Assembly: GCF_030326305.1 (NCBI RefSeq)
Contig: NZ_JACAKB010000010.1
Coordinates: 1-64,000, forward strand
From: Myroides odoratimimus
GTDB lineage: Bacteria > Bacteroidota > Bacteroidia > Flavobacteriales > Flavobacteriaceae
Reading direction: 5' to 3'
DNA length: 64,000 nucleotides
The translations under genes and the position numbers were made by a program. Shown one piece after another: positions 18,643 to 27,243 of the stretch (positions are counted from its first letter, which is position 1; each line of letters begins with the position of its first letter). Under the pieces are notes generated by a model. The model saw only the letters and a list, made by a program, of their open reading frames with translations, searched no databases and was not told the origin of the DNA.

Positions 18643-18929
18643 TGTGTTGTGTGTGCTTATTGTTGTGTGTGTTTGTAGTACATCTTTTATTGTTAAGTAG
18701 AAATGTACTTGTTTTATATTTGTGAAAATTAAGAAAATTTTAAGTATTGAGTAGTGTTAAAATTGTCTTTTTTTAAATTTAAAATCATTCTTTGTAAAAC
18801 TTACTATATTTATCAGCTTGTTTTGATGAAGTATTACTTTTTTGTATGTAAAAAATAGCGATAATTAAAGGAGGCATTTTTTAACTTTGAACAGACAAAT
18901 AATTAGACGTAACATTAACTACAAATTGT
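18643..18929. other. Divergent intergenic region between the AGCS gene and the DinB gene
   Basis: 287 bases between divergent starts. Next to the AGCS gene is a GT/CA-rich stretch (18643-18680) that forms the A/C-rich leader of that gene. The rest is AT-rich with the DinB -7 box at 18882. I see no gene or strong hairpin. Confidence 0.6.
18882..18889 (+). promoter_or_regulatory. -7 box of the DinB-family gene promoter
   Basis: TAACTTTG matches TAnnTTTG, 40 bases before the ATG at 18930. Confidence 0.5.
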
Positions 18930-19421
18930 ATGGCACACACAGATTATATTCGTCGTTCAGATGGATTACCTTTAGAAGAGATTTTGTTGGCTCGTATCTC
19001 TATTGTCTTAGAGGTAATGGATAAAGTAACCTTACAGCATAAATGGGATTATGCTTATGCAGAAGGGAAGTGGACAGTAAAAGAATTGGTACAACACCTA
19101 ATAGATTGTGAGCGTATATTTAGTTATCGTGCTTTACATATTGCTCGTCAAGATACTACTACTTTAAGTGGATTTGATGAGAACCTCTATGTAGATAATG
19201 CAAAAGGAGAGAATAAAGAGCCTCAAGACTTAATAGAAGAGTATGTAACACTGATGAAAAGTGTGTACTACCAGTTCAAAGGTTTTACAACAGAAGCGTT
19301 AGCTTTTAAAAATCAGATGGCTAATTATGTGCTCTCTGTAGAAGAGATAGGAAGGCTTAACTATGGACATACCTTACATCATCTAGAGATTTTATCAGAT
19401 AGATATTTAGATAAAGAGTAG
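18930..19421 (+). CDS. DinB-family protein
   Basis: A 163-residue predicted four-helix DinB/YfiT-like protein. The pattern of a metal-binding His in WTVKELVQHLIDCERIF (near residue 50) and a C-terminal NYGHTLHHLEIL (about 145-156) matches the three-His metal site of the DinB superfamily. Members include putative thiol-dependent transferases and proteins of unknown function; despite the name there is no DNA polymerase activity. Specific activity is not inferable. It is a single gene convergent with ppa. Confidence 0.88.
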   Translation: MAHTDYIRRSDGLPLEEILLARISIVLEVMDKVTLQHKWDYAYAEGKWTVKELVQHLIDCERIFSYRALHIARQDTTTLSGFDENLYVDNAKGENKEPQDLIEEYVTLMKSVYYQFKGFTTEALAFKNQMANYVLSVEEIGRLNYGHTLHHLEILSDRYLDKE

Positions 19422-19445
19422 TTAAGGAGAGAGTAGATATAAAAG

Positions 19446-19475
19446 AAAATAGCCACTCTTATGAGTGGCTATTTT
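19446..19475. terminator. Bidirectional terminator between the DinB gene and ppa
   Basis: A perfect 13-bp stem (19446-19458 with 19463-19475) has a TTAT loop and lies between convergent genes. Confidence 0.88.
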
Positions 19476-19485
19476 ATATATGTTA

Positions 19486-20013
19486 TTAGTAACGGATGCT
19501 GAATAAACCTTCAGCTTTGTTTTCTAATTTTTCAAAACGCTCAGTACATTCTTTGATTAATTGAACAGCAGCTGCTTTATCTCCAAAACCATCAGTAGTA
19601 ACTGTTTTGTTTTCTAAGTCTTTATATACTTTGAAGAAGTGTTCTACTTCTTTTTTGAAGTGTTCGTTTACATCTTGAATATCGTTTAATTTATTCATGA
19701 TTGGGTCAGATACAGGTACACATAAGATTTTTTCATCTTGTCCTTTATCATCAGCCATATAGAAAACACCTACAGGTTTTACCTCTACTACCATTCCTGG
19801 AAGAGATGGCTCAGTGAACATTACAAGTACGTCTAGAGGGTCTCCATCTAAAGCTAATGTTTCAGGAATAAATCCGTAATCAGCTGGATATCTCATGTTA
19901 GAATATAAAAGACGGTCAAAACGCAATCTTTTTAAATCAAAATCATACTCATATTTGTTTCTGCTGCCTGCTGGAATCTCAACAAATGCATCAAAAGTTT
20001 CGAATGTATTCAT
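19486..20013 (-). CDS. ppa: Inorganic pyrophosphatase (family I)
   Basis: A 175-residue soluble type I pyrophosphatase, hydrolysing PPi to two phosphates and so pulling biosynthetic reactions forward. Family motifs are EIPAGSRNKYEYD near residue 13, YPADYGFIPETLALDGDPLDVLV (about 42-64, with the metal-binding Asp residues) and KPVGVFYM. Length is typical. It has a clear promoter that overlaps the end of the upstream DUF5686 gene. Confidence 0.97.
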   Translation of the reverse strand: MNTFETFDAFVEIPAGSRNKYEYDFDLKRLRFDRLLYSNMRYPADYGFIPETLALDGDPLDVLVMFTEPSLPGMVVEVKPVGVFYMADDKGQDEKILCVPVSDPIMNKLNDIQDVNEHFKKEVEHFFKVYKDLENKTVTTDGFGDKAAAVQLIKECTERFEKLENKAEGLFSIRY

Positions 20014-20050
20014 ATTTTTTTATTTAAATCTTATTTCTAAAAATCGTGTG

Positions 20051-20081
20051 CAAAAGTACTCTAATTACTTGTTTATAACAA
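20051..20081 (-). promoter_or_regulatory. ppa promoter
   Basis: The minus strand shows TTGT at 20081-20078, 19 bases, then TACTTTTG at 20058-20051. The -33 element is close to TTTG and the -7 is an exact consensus match. The predicted leader to the ppa ATG is about 33 bases. Confidence 0.65.
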
Positions 20082-20096
20082 GTTTTAGATTAATTA

Positions 20097-22586
20097 TTAG
20101 AAATAAATTCCGAAAGATCCTCTAATGGCAAACTTTCTAGCATCTGGCATATCTAGGTAATTCCCTCTCCAACTTAGATCCAGTCTAAAGATTTTAAATA
20201 TATTACCTACACCGATATAATATTCATAATACACATCACTAGGAGCCTTGTATTGAAGTCCTGATGCATTTAAGTCTATATTCTCTTGTGACACCTTTCC
20301 GTATATTCCTCTAACTCCTACGATTTCACGTAAATTGAAATCTCTTAACCATGGAATACGTGAGAATAGACGACCACCAAAATTGTGCTCTAAATGCAAT
20401 GATGCATATTGATCTGTAACAAATTCATAATAGTTTAAGTTAGCAAACGTATTTTCTATATTAAACCACGATTGGTTACCTGGTACAACACTTAATAGTC
20501 CTAAAGGTACTTCTCCGAATGTCTTTCCTGCTTCGAATGTAGGTGTCAGTGTACCAAAGCCTCCTAATAATAGAGGTTTTCTAGCATAGAATTGAACTTT
20601 TTTATACTCGAAGTCACTATCTATTACACCTTTGAACCCTTGTGTATATTTTAAGAACATACGTAGATATTTTTTATCTACATCCGTTCTATCTACACCG
20701 TATCCTATTGTTTTTCGTTTAGGTGTATACTCAGCAGTTAGGTTAAATTCAGACTGTTTTGTTTCGTTGGCGATGATATTATTCTCTTTATCCTCATAGT
20801 AGTCTAGGTTAAATAAGTCTGATGCCGCTCTTAGTGTTCTATAATTAAATGAAGTACTAAACTTTAAGTTCTTGACAGGTTCTATCTCTAGACCTACTGT
20901 AGAAAGATTAATTTTAGTCAACTTAGTATTATCTCCACTCGCAAATAAGGAGTTTGAAGCAAAGCTTCTTCCTAACACATCATTGGTCTCTGTAAGACTT
21001 ACACCTATCTGTTCTATATCTCTACGGTTTCCTCCGAATAAGATTAATCTACTATCGTTGTGCAATAGTACTTTAGCACTTATACCGTATTTAAATTGGT
21101 TGTCTTTAAATCCGTATGCTCCATATCCTTCTAATCTCCATTTGTCATTTGGACCAAAGTAAGTTCTCCCTCCAGCGCGCAAACGAAGCCCTTCTATGTC
21201 GTTATAACCAAATGTAGAGAAGATAGGCCCGTAGTCAAATTTGTACTTATCGATATTGTAATAGTTACTCGCTATAGTAGACGATAGGTCAAATAGGAAT
21301 TTAAACTTAGGAACTGTTTTTAACGTATCTAGCATCTTATAGATTCCTAGTTCGTCTTTACTTAATGATTCAAAGCGATAGCTTTTCCAGAAGTCTTCAT
21401 CTCTTTTATAGATTCCTTCATCATATACATTCACATTCTTTTGATAGAATTCATCAGGATGCTCTATGTCAAATTTGTGATGTTTATAGATAGAAGTACG
21501 TTTACCATATACTCCTTTTGACTTTTCTCTTTTAGAAAGGGCAAAGTCAGACATAAAGTGATCTTTGGTCAATAAGAATACAGAGTCGTTTAGTACATCG
21601 AACTCTTGCTCTATATAGATTTCTTTTACCCAGTTAATATTCGCATCTCTACTCGCTTCCATATTGATCTTCTTGATCGCGAATGTAGAGTCGTTTACCC
21701 AGAAGTCTCCTTTGAATGTTAGTTCTCCTTTACGTCTAGGGTAGTACACGATATTAAAGCACCACTTATCATCTATATAAGCACTATCGGCTAGTACATA
21801 GTTATATACATTAATACCTGTACGAGATAATGGACTGACGAAGTCTTTATCGAATATCTTGATATAGTTGTTATAGATATTATACTCAGCGTATAAGTCT
21901 TTAACAAACTCGATGATATGTTGATTCGTATCAAAACCTGAGTTTTTGTTCCCTAAGGTTTTTTCTATTTTCTTACCATTTCTATTATCACCATATACCT
22001 GACCTATATTTTCATTGATAAAAATAGGTAGGTAAGTCTTACCAGTAATGCGGTTAGTATCTATCTGTTCGAAGATAAACTCCATACCTCTGAATAATTT
22101 TTTCTTTTGGTATGCGCTATCTATACTGTTCAAATCAAATTCTACTTTTTCGTATTTATCATACTCATACTGAGAGAACATGTATAAACCATTTTTGCGT
22201 TTACGCTCCCATATTTTACGTAGAATATCTAAGGCAGGGTTATTCTTCTTAGAAGTTTTACCAGCATAGATTTTAACTTCATCTAAGGTGTTGTCATCTT
22301 GTAGAATGACTTTTAGATCTAGATTCGTTTTTCCCTCTAGTGGAATTTCAAGTGTTTTATAACCAACGAAAGATACGACTAGGGTAGTATAGGTCTTAGC
22401 CGACTCTAAATAGAACTTACCAGATTCATTAGCAATAACCCCATCAGTAGAGTTTTTAAAGTAAACGCTAGCAAATGGTACCTCTAAGTTGTTTTCGTCA
22501 ATTATTTTTCCACTTACTTTGGTTTGTCCCCAACTAAATACCGAAACGAGTAGAAATAGTAATAAAAACTTAACTTTATTTTTCAT
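20097..22586 (-). CDS. DUF5686/carboxypeptidase-regulatory-like outer-membrane protein
   Basis: An 829-residue protein with a signal peptide ending around WGQ (residue 21), an N-terminal CarboxypepD_reg-like beta-sandwich (about 22-110; SGKIIDENNLEVPFASVYFKN and FVGYKTLEIPL), then a long DUF5686 region ending in alternating hydrophobic strands with a terminal aromatic (GSFGIYF), typical of an outer-membrane barrel. Function is unknown; the carboxypeptidase-like domain is the one also found at the N-terminus of SusC proteins. It is separated from the upstream pdhB by a terminator. Confidence 0.88.
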   Translation of the reverse strand: MKNKVKFLLLFLLVSVFSWGQTKVSGKIIDENNLEVPFASVYFKNSTDGVIANESGKFYLESAKTYTTLVVSFVGYKTLEIPLEGKTNLDLKVILQDDNTLDEVKIYAGKTSKKNNPALDILRKIWERKRKNGLYMFSQYEYDKYEKVEFDLNSIDSAYQKKKLFRGMEFIFEQIDTNRITGKTYLPIFINENIGQVYGDNRNGKKIEKTLGNKNSGFDTNQHIIEFVKDLYAEYNIYNNYIKIFDKDFVSPLSRTGINVYNYVLADSAYIDDKWCFNIVYYPRRKGELTFKGDFWVNDSTFAIKKINMEASRDANINWVKEIYIEQEFDVLNDSVFLLTKDHFMSDFALSKREKSKGVYGKRTSIYKHHKFDIEHPDEFYQKNVNVYDEGIYKRDEDFWKSYRFESLSKDELGIYKMLDTLKTVPKFKFLFDLSSTIASNYYNIDKYKFDYGPIFSTFGYNDIEGLRLRAGGRTYFGPNDKWRLEGYGAYGFKDNQFKYGISAKVLLHNDSRLILFGGNRRDIEQIGVSLTETNDVLGRSFASNSLFASGDNTKLTKINLSTVGLEIEPVKNLKFSTSFNYRTLRAASDLFNLDYYEDKENNIIANETKQSEFNLTAEYTPKRKTIGYGVDRTDVDKKYLRMFLKYTQGFKGVIDSDFEYKKVQFYARKPLLLGGFGTLTPTFEAGKTFGEVPLGLLSVVPGNQSWFNIENTFANLNYYEFVTDQYASLHLEHNFGGRLFSRIPWLRDFNLREIVGVRGIYGKVSQENIDLNASGLQYKAPSDVYYEYYIGVGNIFKIFRLDLSWRGNYLDMPDARKFAIRGSFGIYF

Positions 22587-22610
22587 AGCAGAGTAGTATT
22601 CATAAAAAAA

Positions 22611-22637
22611 GACTCCATCTTAGCATAAGATGGAGCC
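22611..22637 (-). terminator. Terminator after pdhB
   Basis: A stem of 11-12 bp (22611-22622 with 22626-22637, one mismatch near the base) has a GCA loop and is followed on the minus strand by TTTTTTT. It lies between pdhB and the DUF5686 gene. Confidence 0.85.
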
Positions 22638-22658
22638 TTTCAAATATACGTTAATTTT

Positions 22659-23636
22659 TTATTTATAAAGTACTTTTTTTACAGCTTTCACTACATCGTT
22701 AGCGTTAGGCAACCACTCTTGTAGTAATACTGGAGAATATGGAGCTGGTGTATCAGCAGTCGTGATTCTTTGGATAGGAGCATCTAAATGATCAAATGCT
22801 TGCTCTTGTACCATATAAGTAATTTCTGAAGAAATACTTCCGAATGGCCAAGCCTCCTCTAGAATTACTAGACGGTTTGTTTTCTTAACAGACTTAAGAA
22901 TAGCCTCTTGATCTAATGGACGTACAGTACGTAAGTCAATAATCTCACAAGAGATACCTTCTTGAGCTAATTCGTCAGCAGCTTTGTAAGCTTCTTTGAT
23001 GATTTTACCAAAAGAAACGATAGTTACATCAGTACCTTCTCTCTTAATATCAGCTACTCCTAATGGGATAGTGTATTCTCCTTCTGGCACTTCACCTTTA
23101 TCACCATACATTTGCTCAGACTCCATGAAGATAACAGGGTCATTATCACGGATAGCCGCTTTTAATAATCCTTTACAGTCATATACGTTAGATGGTACTA
23201 CTACTTTTAATCCAGGTACGTTAGCATACCAGTTTTCAAAAGCTTGTGAGTGAGTTGCACCTAATTGTCCTGCAGATGCAGTAGGTCCACGGAATACGAT
23301 AGGAATATTAAATTGACCACCAGACATCTGACGCATCTTAGCAGCGTTATTTATAATTTGGTCGATTCCTACTAAAGAGAAGTTGAAAGTCATAAACTCA
23401 ACGATAGGACGGTTACCATTCATTGCAGATCCAACTGCAATACCAGCAAATCCTAACTCAGCAATCGGAGCATCGATAACACGTTTTGGACCGAATTCGT
23501 CCAACATACCTTTAGAAGCTTTATAAGCACCGTTATATTCAGCTACTTCTTCACCTATTAAATATATTGATTCGTCGCGACGCATTTCTTCGCTCATCGC
23601 TTCACACACGGCCTCTCTAAATTGAATCGTTCTCAT
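22659..23636 (-). CDS. pdhB: Pyruvate dehydrogenase E1 component, beta subunit
   Basis: A 325-residue beta subunit of the thiamine-diphosphate-dependent alpha2beta2 E1. It shows the transketolase-like pyrimidine domain (REAVCEAMSEEMRRDESIYLIGEEV with the catalytic Glu, then FGPKRVIDAPIAELGFAGIAVG) and the C-terminal transketolase domain (TIVSFGKIIKEAYKAADEL, EIIDLRTVRPLD). It decarboxylates pyruvate and passes the acetyl group to E2. The alpha subunit is not adjacent, so in this genome the complex genes are split. A paralogous branched-chain 2-oxoacid subunit is the main alternative. Confidence 0.94.
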   Translation of the reverse strand: MRTIQFREAVCEAMSEEMRRDESIYLIGEEVAEYNGAYKASKGMLDEFGPKRVIDAPIAELGFAGIAVGSAMNGNRPIVEFMTFNFSLVGIDQIINNAAKMRQMSGGQFNIPIVFRGPTASAGQLGATHSQAFENWYANVPGLKVVVPSNVYDCKGLLKAAIRDNDPVIFMESEQMYGDKGEVPEGEYTIPLGVADIKREGTDVTIVSFGKIIKEAYKAADELAQEGISCEIIDLRTVRPLDQEAILKSVKKTNRLVILEEAWPFGSISSEITYMVQEQAFDHLDAPIQRITTADTPAPYSPVLLQEWLPNANDVVKAVKKVLYK

Positions 23637-23669
23637 AATTTTCTATTTTGTGTAATTAATTTACGAAAG

Positions 23670-23677
23670 CAAAAATA
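23670..23677 (-). promoter_or_regulatory. -7 box of the pdhB promoter
   Basis: The minus strand reads TATTTTTG, 33 bases before the pdhB ATG. Confidence 0.55.
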
Positions 23678-23890
23678 GGAAAAAATATCTTTATCTTGAG
23701 TATCTGTTTTATTGTTTTATAGGTTTTAATCTTATGTAACCTCTTTTATTATATTTTTTATACCCTACTTTATTTCTGATTTACAATTCTTTAATATTAT
23801 AGACCTTTAGCTGAAGGTGTTGTAGTATTTTAGCTTTTATAGTCTATAGCCGTATCGTAGAGATATTCTAATAATGATACTAATCGATTT

Positions 23891-23932
23891 AATAACAATT
23901 AGCTCTCTTATATAAGAGAGCTAATTGTTATT
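23891..23932 (-). terminator. 42-bp perfect palindrome terminating the second acetyltransferase gene
   Basis: Bases 23891-23911 are the exact reverse complement of 23912-23932. The hairpin contains the stop codon (23928-23930) of the gene at 23928-24473. The T-tract after it is weak. It marks the border with the 250-base empty stretch before pdhB. Confidence 0.8.
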
Positions 23933-24473
23933 TTTGAGTCTGTAACCAGTCTTCGTATTTTAACCTAGTGATTATCTCGATGCGATCGTCTTTAAAGTAT
24001 TTGTCGTATCTGTTTTCTGATTTATAAGCAAAGGTAAATCCACACTTAGATTGTGCACGTAGTGATTTTGTGTTTTCTTCATAGAATCCACACCACAGGT
24101 CTATCATTTTGAGGTCTACGAATGCGTGTTTGATTAATCTATTAAGCGCTTCTGGGATATAGCCTTTGCCCCAATGTGGTACACCTACCCAATAGGCTAC
24201 TTCTGCTTCGTTTTCTGAAATATCGAAGTTGCTATTCTCACCGATTAATAAACCGATACACCCTATCGCTTCGTTGGTGTCTTTTAGAGCTACGGCGTAT
24301 ATCTCAGGGTGTGCAAATTCGTTGTTGATTACTGCTTTACTTTCTTCTACACTTTTGTGCGCAGGCCAACCTGCTGGAGGACCGACCTGTTCGTCTTTTG
24401 CATATAAATATAAACTCTCTGCGTCTGACTCTTCCCAAGGGCGTAAAATCAATCTTTCTGTTTCTAGTCTCAT
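23928..24473 (-). CDS. GNAT-family N-acetyltransferase, RimJ/RimL-like
   Basis: A 181-residue GNAT protein. The start RLETERLILRPWEESDAESLY is the classical opening of RimJ/RimL-type acetyltransferases. The motif A region reads EVAYWVGVPHWGKGYIPEALNRLIKHAF (about 90-118), then GFYEENTKSLRAQSKCGFTF, the usual motif B. It probably acetylates a protein N-terminus or small amine; the substrate is unknown. It has its own -7 box and lies between pdhB and a divergent AraC regulator. Confidence 0.92.
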   Translation of the reverse strand: MRLETERLILRPWEESDAESLYLYAKDEQVGPPAGWPAHKSVEESKAVINNEFAHPEIYAVALKDTNEAIGCIGLLIGENSNFDISENEAEVAYWVGVPHWGKGYIPEALNRLIKHAFVDLKMIDLWCGFYEENTKSLRAQSKCGFTFAYKSENRYDKYFKDDRIEIITRLKYEDWLQTQK

Positions 24474-24535
24474 CTTCTTTTCATTTTGTGTACTCCTGTT
24501 TTTTGTTTGTAAGAGTACTTGTTATTATTCTGATG

Positions 24536-24543
24536 CAAAAGTA
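24536..24543 (-). promoter_or_regulatory. -7 box of the RimJ-like acetyltransferase promoter
   Basis: The minus strand reads TACTTTTG, about 62 bases before the ATG at 24473. Confidence 0.55.
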
Positions 24544-24646
24544 GGTGGATGACTAGAATCTGAGTGTATGATTATTTTAGAAGAAAATGTATTTTTAGAA
24601 ACTAAATTTGTTTATTTGTATTGTATTATAGTTTTAATGTGTGTTT

Positions 24647-25483
24647 ATGGAAAGTGTTTTGATGGATTTAAAAGACCGTATTACTTTTAGCTTTGGGGTT
24701 GATTATGGTATTAGTGATCAGGATACGTTGAATCCTTATCCTGTGACTATACCTTATTTGACTTTCTTTTTTGTAGAAATAGGTAATGCAGCGGTAAGTG
24801 TAGATTTTAAAGATTATGTACTGAGTCGAGGGAGCCTTATCATCGTAGGGGAAGATAATATAATTACTTTCAGAGAGGTGTCAGTAGATTTTAGAATGCA
24901 CTGTTTTTTGATTCAACGTGATTTTGCTAGTGAGATCGCTTATGTACTACCAAACGAATTGTTTAGTTATTTACATTATTTTCCAGTACAGTACTTTACA
25001 GAAGAGTACGTAGTGATCTATAATCACTGGCATTCATCATCTCTTTATATTATGGAGTGTACCTCTCTTCATACCAGAAGAATGTTGTGTAATCAATTCC
25101 AGACCTTGTTTTTGAGCTTATCAGAACAGGTTAACTATGATGAATTAATTATTGAGAAACACTACAGTAGACAAGAAGAACTGTGTTGGAAGTTTTGGGA
25201 TTTGATCACTCATCATGCTAAGGTACATAGAGATGTGGCGTTCTATGCAAACGAGCTGTTTATCACTCCTTATTACTTATCACAAATTACGCAGCAGTTT
25301 TTAAATTATAGTCCTAAAGAGCTTATTAATAGACAAGTAGTCTTAGAGATTAAACATTACCTCCGCAATACGGATTTGAACATTAGCCAAATAGCCGAGC
25401 AATTAAACTTTCAAGACCCTTCTTATATGGGGCGTTTCTTTAAGCGTGAGACAGGGATGAATCCTTTAGAGTTTAGGAGATAG
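24647..25483 (+). CDS. AraC-family transcriptional regulator
   Basis: A 278-residue regulator. The N-terminal part (about 15-140) is a cupin-like sensing domain, and the C-terminal 100 residues carry two helix-turn-helix motifs: VAFYANELFITPYYLSQITQ and then LNISQIAEQLNFQDPSYMGR followed by FFKRETGMNPLEFRR, the AraC signature. I use the ATG at 24647; an in-frame GTG at 24641 would add two residues. The ligand is unknown. It is divergent from the acetyltransferase gene, which is a possible target, and is followed by a long gene-poor stretch. Confidence 0.93.
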   Translation: MESVLMDLKDRITFSFGVDYGISDQDTLNPYPVTIPYLTFFFVEIGNAAVSVDFKDYVLSRGSLIIVGEDNIITFREVSVDFRMHCFLIQRDFASEIAYVLPNELFSYLHYFPVQYFTEEYVVIYNHWHSSSLYIMECTSLHTRRMLCNQFQTLFLSLSEQVNYDELIIEKHYSRQEELCWKFWDLITHHAKVHRDVAFYANELFITPYYLSQITQQFLNYSPKELINRQVVLEIKHYLRNTDLNISQIAEQLNFQDPSYMGRFFKRETGMNPLEFRR

Positions 25484-25910
25484 ACTTACTGTTTTCTAGT
25501 TTATATCTATATTATAGGATTGTAGTTAGATTATATAAAGCTGTCTTAGCCAAATACTGTAATTAGAATGTCTATGTTCTCTCTGCTTATTATTAGATTT
25601 TTCAAGAGGGATAGTTGCTAGTCTTTATATTATTAATTTTTTTTGTCTACATTTTTTTCTCTTAATCTTATCCTTTTAGAGCTTGTAGTGAAGCTGTTTT
25701 GTACTGTAGTAGTTGATTTTTTTATTTTTGATAGCCTTATACCCTCTTTTAAACTTATTTATAGTAAAAAAGAGAGGATATTTTTTTTCTTTATTTTTAC
25801 TATATTTAATACCTAATTTGTTGATATTTAATTGTTTTTGGTTGTAAAGATTTTTAATGAGGTAGATATGCATTAGTTTTAAAGCTAATATACATAAGGC
25901 TTTGTGCCAT

Positions 25911-26011
25911 CTTCTTCAACAGTTCGTCAAGACTTCTCCATGATTGCTCTAGTTTGAAGGTTGTTTGTTGAAGGAATCTTGAAGAAGTGTTGTAGCGGTG
26001 TTGAAGAAGTG
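25911..26011. repeat. 11-bp repeat array with inverted copies (locus A)
   Basis: Four direct 11-bp units start at 25968, 25979, 25990 and 26001: TTGAAGGAATC, TTGAAGAAGTG, TTGTAGCGGTG, TTGAAGAAGTG. Upstream, CTTCTTCAACA at 25911-25921 is the exact reverse complement of 25999-26009, and two more degenerate inverted units follow it in 11-bp steps (25922-25932, 25933-25943). The third of these matches the reverse complement of 25977-25987 at 9 of 11 positions. The whole could fold as a long imperfect hairpin. Function unknown. Confidence 0.6.
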
Positions 26012-26373
26012 GATTGAGCTATTAAATTGTTTAAAAGGGAGAATGTTCTTCTTAGATAACTATTATAAGGAAAACGATAATAGTATTATAAGCGTAGAAT
26101 TAAATTTGAATATGCCTGTATTAATGGTAGAATTCTGTTTGAGGGTCAAGAGAGGAAGCTAAGGGATAAAATTATTATTTAACCAAATTCGTGTTAATTC
26201 TTTTGCTAAAAGAGTTGTTGTTTAAAGAGAAATAATAGGATAAGTACAGGGGTATATCTACCATAAATAAGAAAGAAAAAGTTTGTAATTCAATAGAATT
26301 AGAGGTTCTGAGGTATTAAAAATGGGTTGGTGTAGAAGTTTGTTAATTAGAATCTATTTAAATAAGGTTGATA

Positions 26374-26398
26374 ATTTTATATGCATGCATAGTAAAAT
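26374..26398. promoter_or_regulatory. Candidate operator dyad upstream of etfBA
   Basis: ATTTTA, T, ATGCATGCAT, AG, TAAAAT: a 10-bp palindrome inside flanking inverted 6-mers (one base of asymmetry), ending 63 bases before the etfB ATG. It looks like a dimeric repressor or activator site; the binding protein is unknown. Confidence 0.4.
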
Positions 26399-26461
26399 AT
26401 CAAAAATAAATTCTTATTTTCGTTCGGTAAGTAAATGTGAAACACAAAAAACGATATAAAA

Positions 26462-27208
26462 ATGAAAATATTAGTTTGCATCAGTCATGTGCCTGATACT
26501 ACTTCAAAAATCAACTTCACGAATGGAGATACAGCATTTGATACAAACGGAGTACAGTTTGTAATCAATCCTAATGATGAGTATTCTTTAACTAGAGCTA
26601 TTTGGTTCAAAGAGAAACAAGGAGCTACAGTTACTGTAGTGAATGTAGGAGGACCTGATACTGAGGCTACACTGCGCAAAGCATTAGCTATCGGAGCAGA
26701 TGAGGCTATCCGTGTGAATGCTAATCCTACTGACGGAATGTTCGTAGCAAAACAATTAGCAGAAGTAGTAAAAAATGGAGGTTTTGACTTAGTATTAGCA
26801 GGTAAAGAATCTTTAGATTATAATGGTGGAATGGTACCAGGAATGCTAGCAGCATTCTTAGGATATGATTTCGTAAACTCATGTGAAGGGTTAGAGGTAG
26901 AAGGTACTTCTGTGAAAGCGATTCGTCAGATAGACGGTGGTAAAGAAACTATCTCTGGAAAATTACCACTTGTAATCGGTGGACAAAAAGGAATAGTAGA
27001 TGAAAAAGACTTGCGCATACCTAATATGCGTGGTATTATGTCAGCTAGAACAAAAGCATTAGCTGTAGTAGAACCAGTAGGAGCAGAAGCAACTACTAAA
27101 GATGTGAAATTCGAAAAACCAGCTCCAAAATCAGCTTGTAAAATGATTTCACCTGATAACATTGATGAGTTAATCAACTTGTTACACAACGAGGCAAAAG
27201 TTATCTAA
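26462..27208 (+). CDS. etfB: Electron transfer flavoprotein beta subunit
   Basis: A 248-residue ETF beta subunit. With EtfA it accepts electrons from acyl-CoA and other dehydrogenases and passes them to the quinone pool. It begins MKILVCISHVPDTTSKI and carries the adenine-nucleotide-binding region LVLAGKESLDYNGGMVPGMLA near residue 115. The C-terminal recognition-loop region follows. It pairs with etfA 35 bases downstream. No TAnnTTTG box is seen; the nearest is TATTTTCG at about 26415. Confidence 0.96.
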   Translation: MKILVCISHVPDTTSKINFTNGDTAFDTNGVQFVINPNDEYSLTRAIWFKEKQGATVTVVNVGGPDTEATLRKALAIGADEAIRVNANPTDGMFVAKQLAEVVKNGGFDLVLAGKESLDYNGGMVPGMLAAFLGYDFVNSCEGLEVEGTSVKAIRQIDGGKETISGKLPLVIGGQKGIVDEKDLRIPNMRGIMSARTKALAVVEPVGAEATTKDVKFEKPAPKSACKMISPDNIDELINLLHNEAKVI

Positions 27209-27243
27209 TTTCATTTATTTGTAAACCTTTAAAAAGAAGAATT

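Larger units (their letters stand above)
25484..26461. other. 978-base gene-poor region between the AraC gene and etfB
   Basis: No convincing gene. A 65-codon frame on the minus strand (25676-25873) is Lys/Asn/Tyr-rich, low-complexity and has no promoter or family likeness, so I reject it. The region contains an 11-bp repeat array (25911-26011), a small hairpin (26059-26066 with 26077-26084) and a dyad at 26374-26398 just upstream of etfB. It interrupts what I recall as a closer pdhB/etfBA neighbourhood in related genera. Confidence 0.6.

Noticed and set aside
22641-22648. A TATATTTG -7 box for the DUF5686 gene
   Set aside because: Transcription from it would start right at the terminator hairpin (22611-22637) and hit its T-run, and no -33 element is present. 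Kept as a coincidence, though it could be tested by 5' mapping.
25676-25873. A 65-codon ORF on the minus strand in the gap before etfB
   Set aside because: Low-complexity Lys/Asn/Tyr composition typical of AT-rich noise, no promoter, no family likeness.
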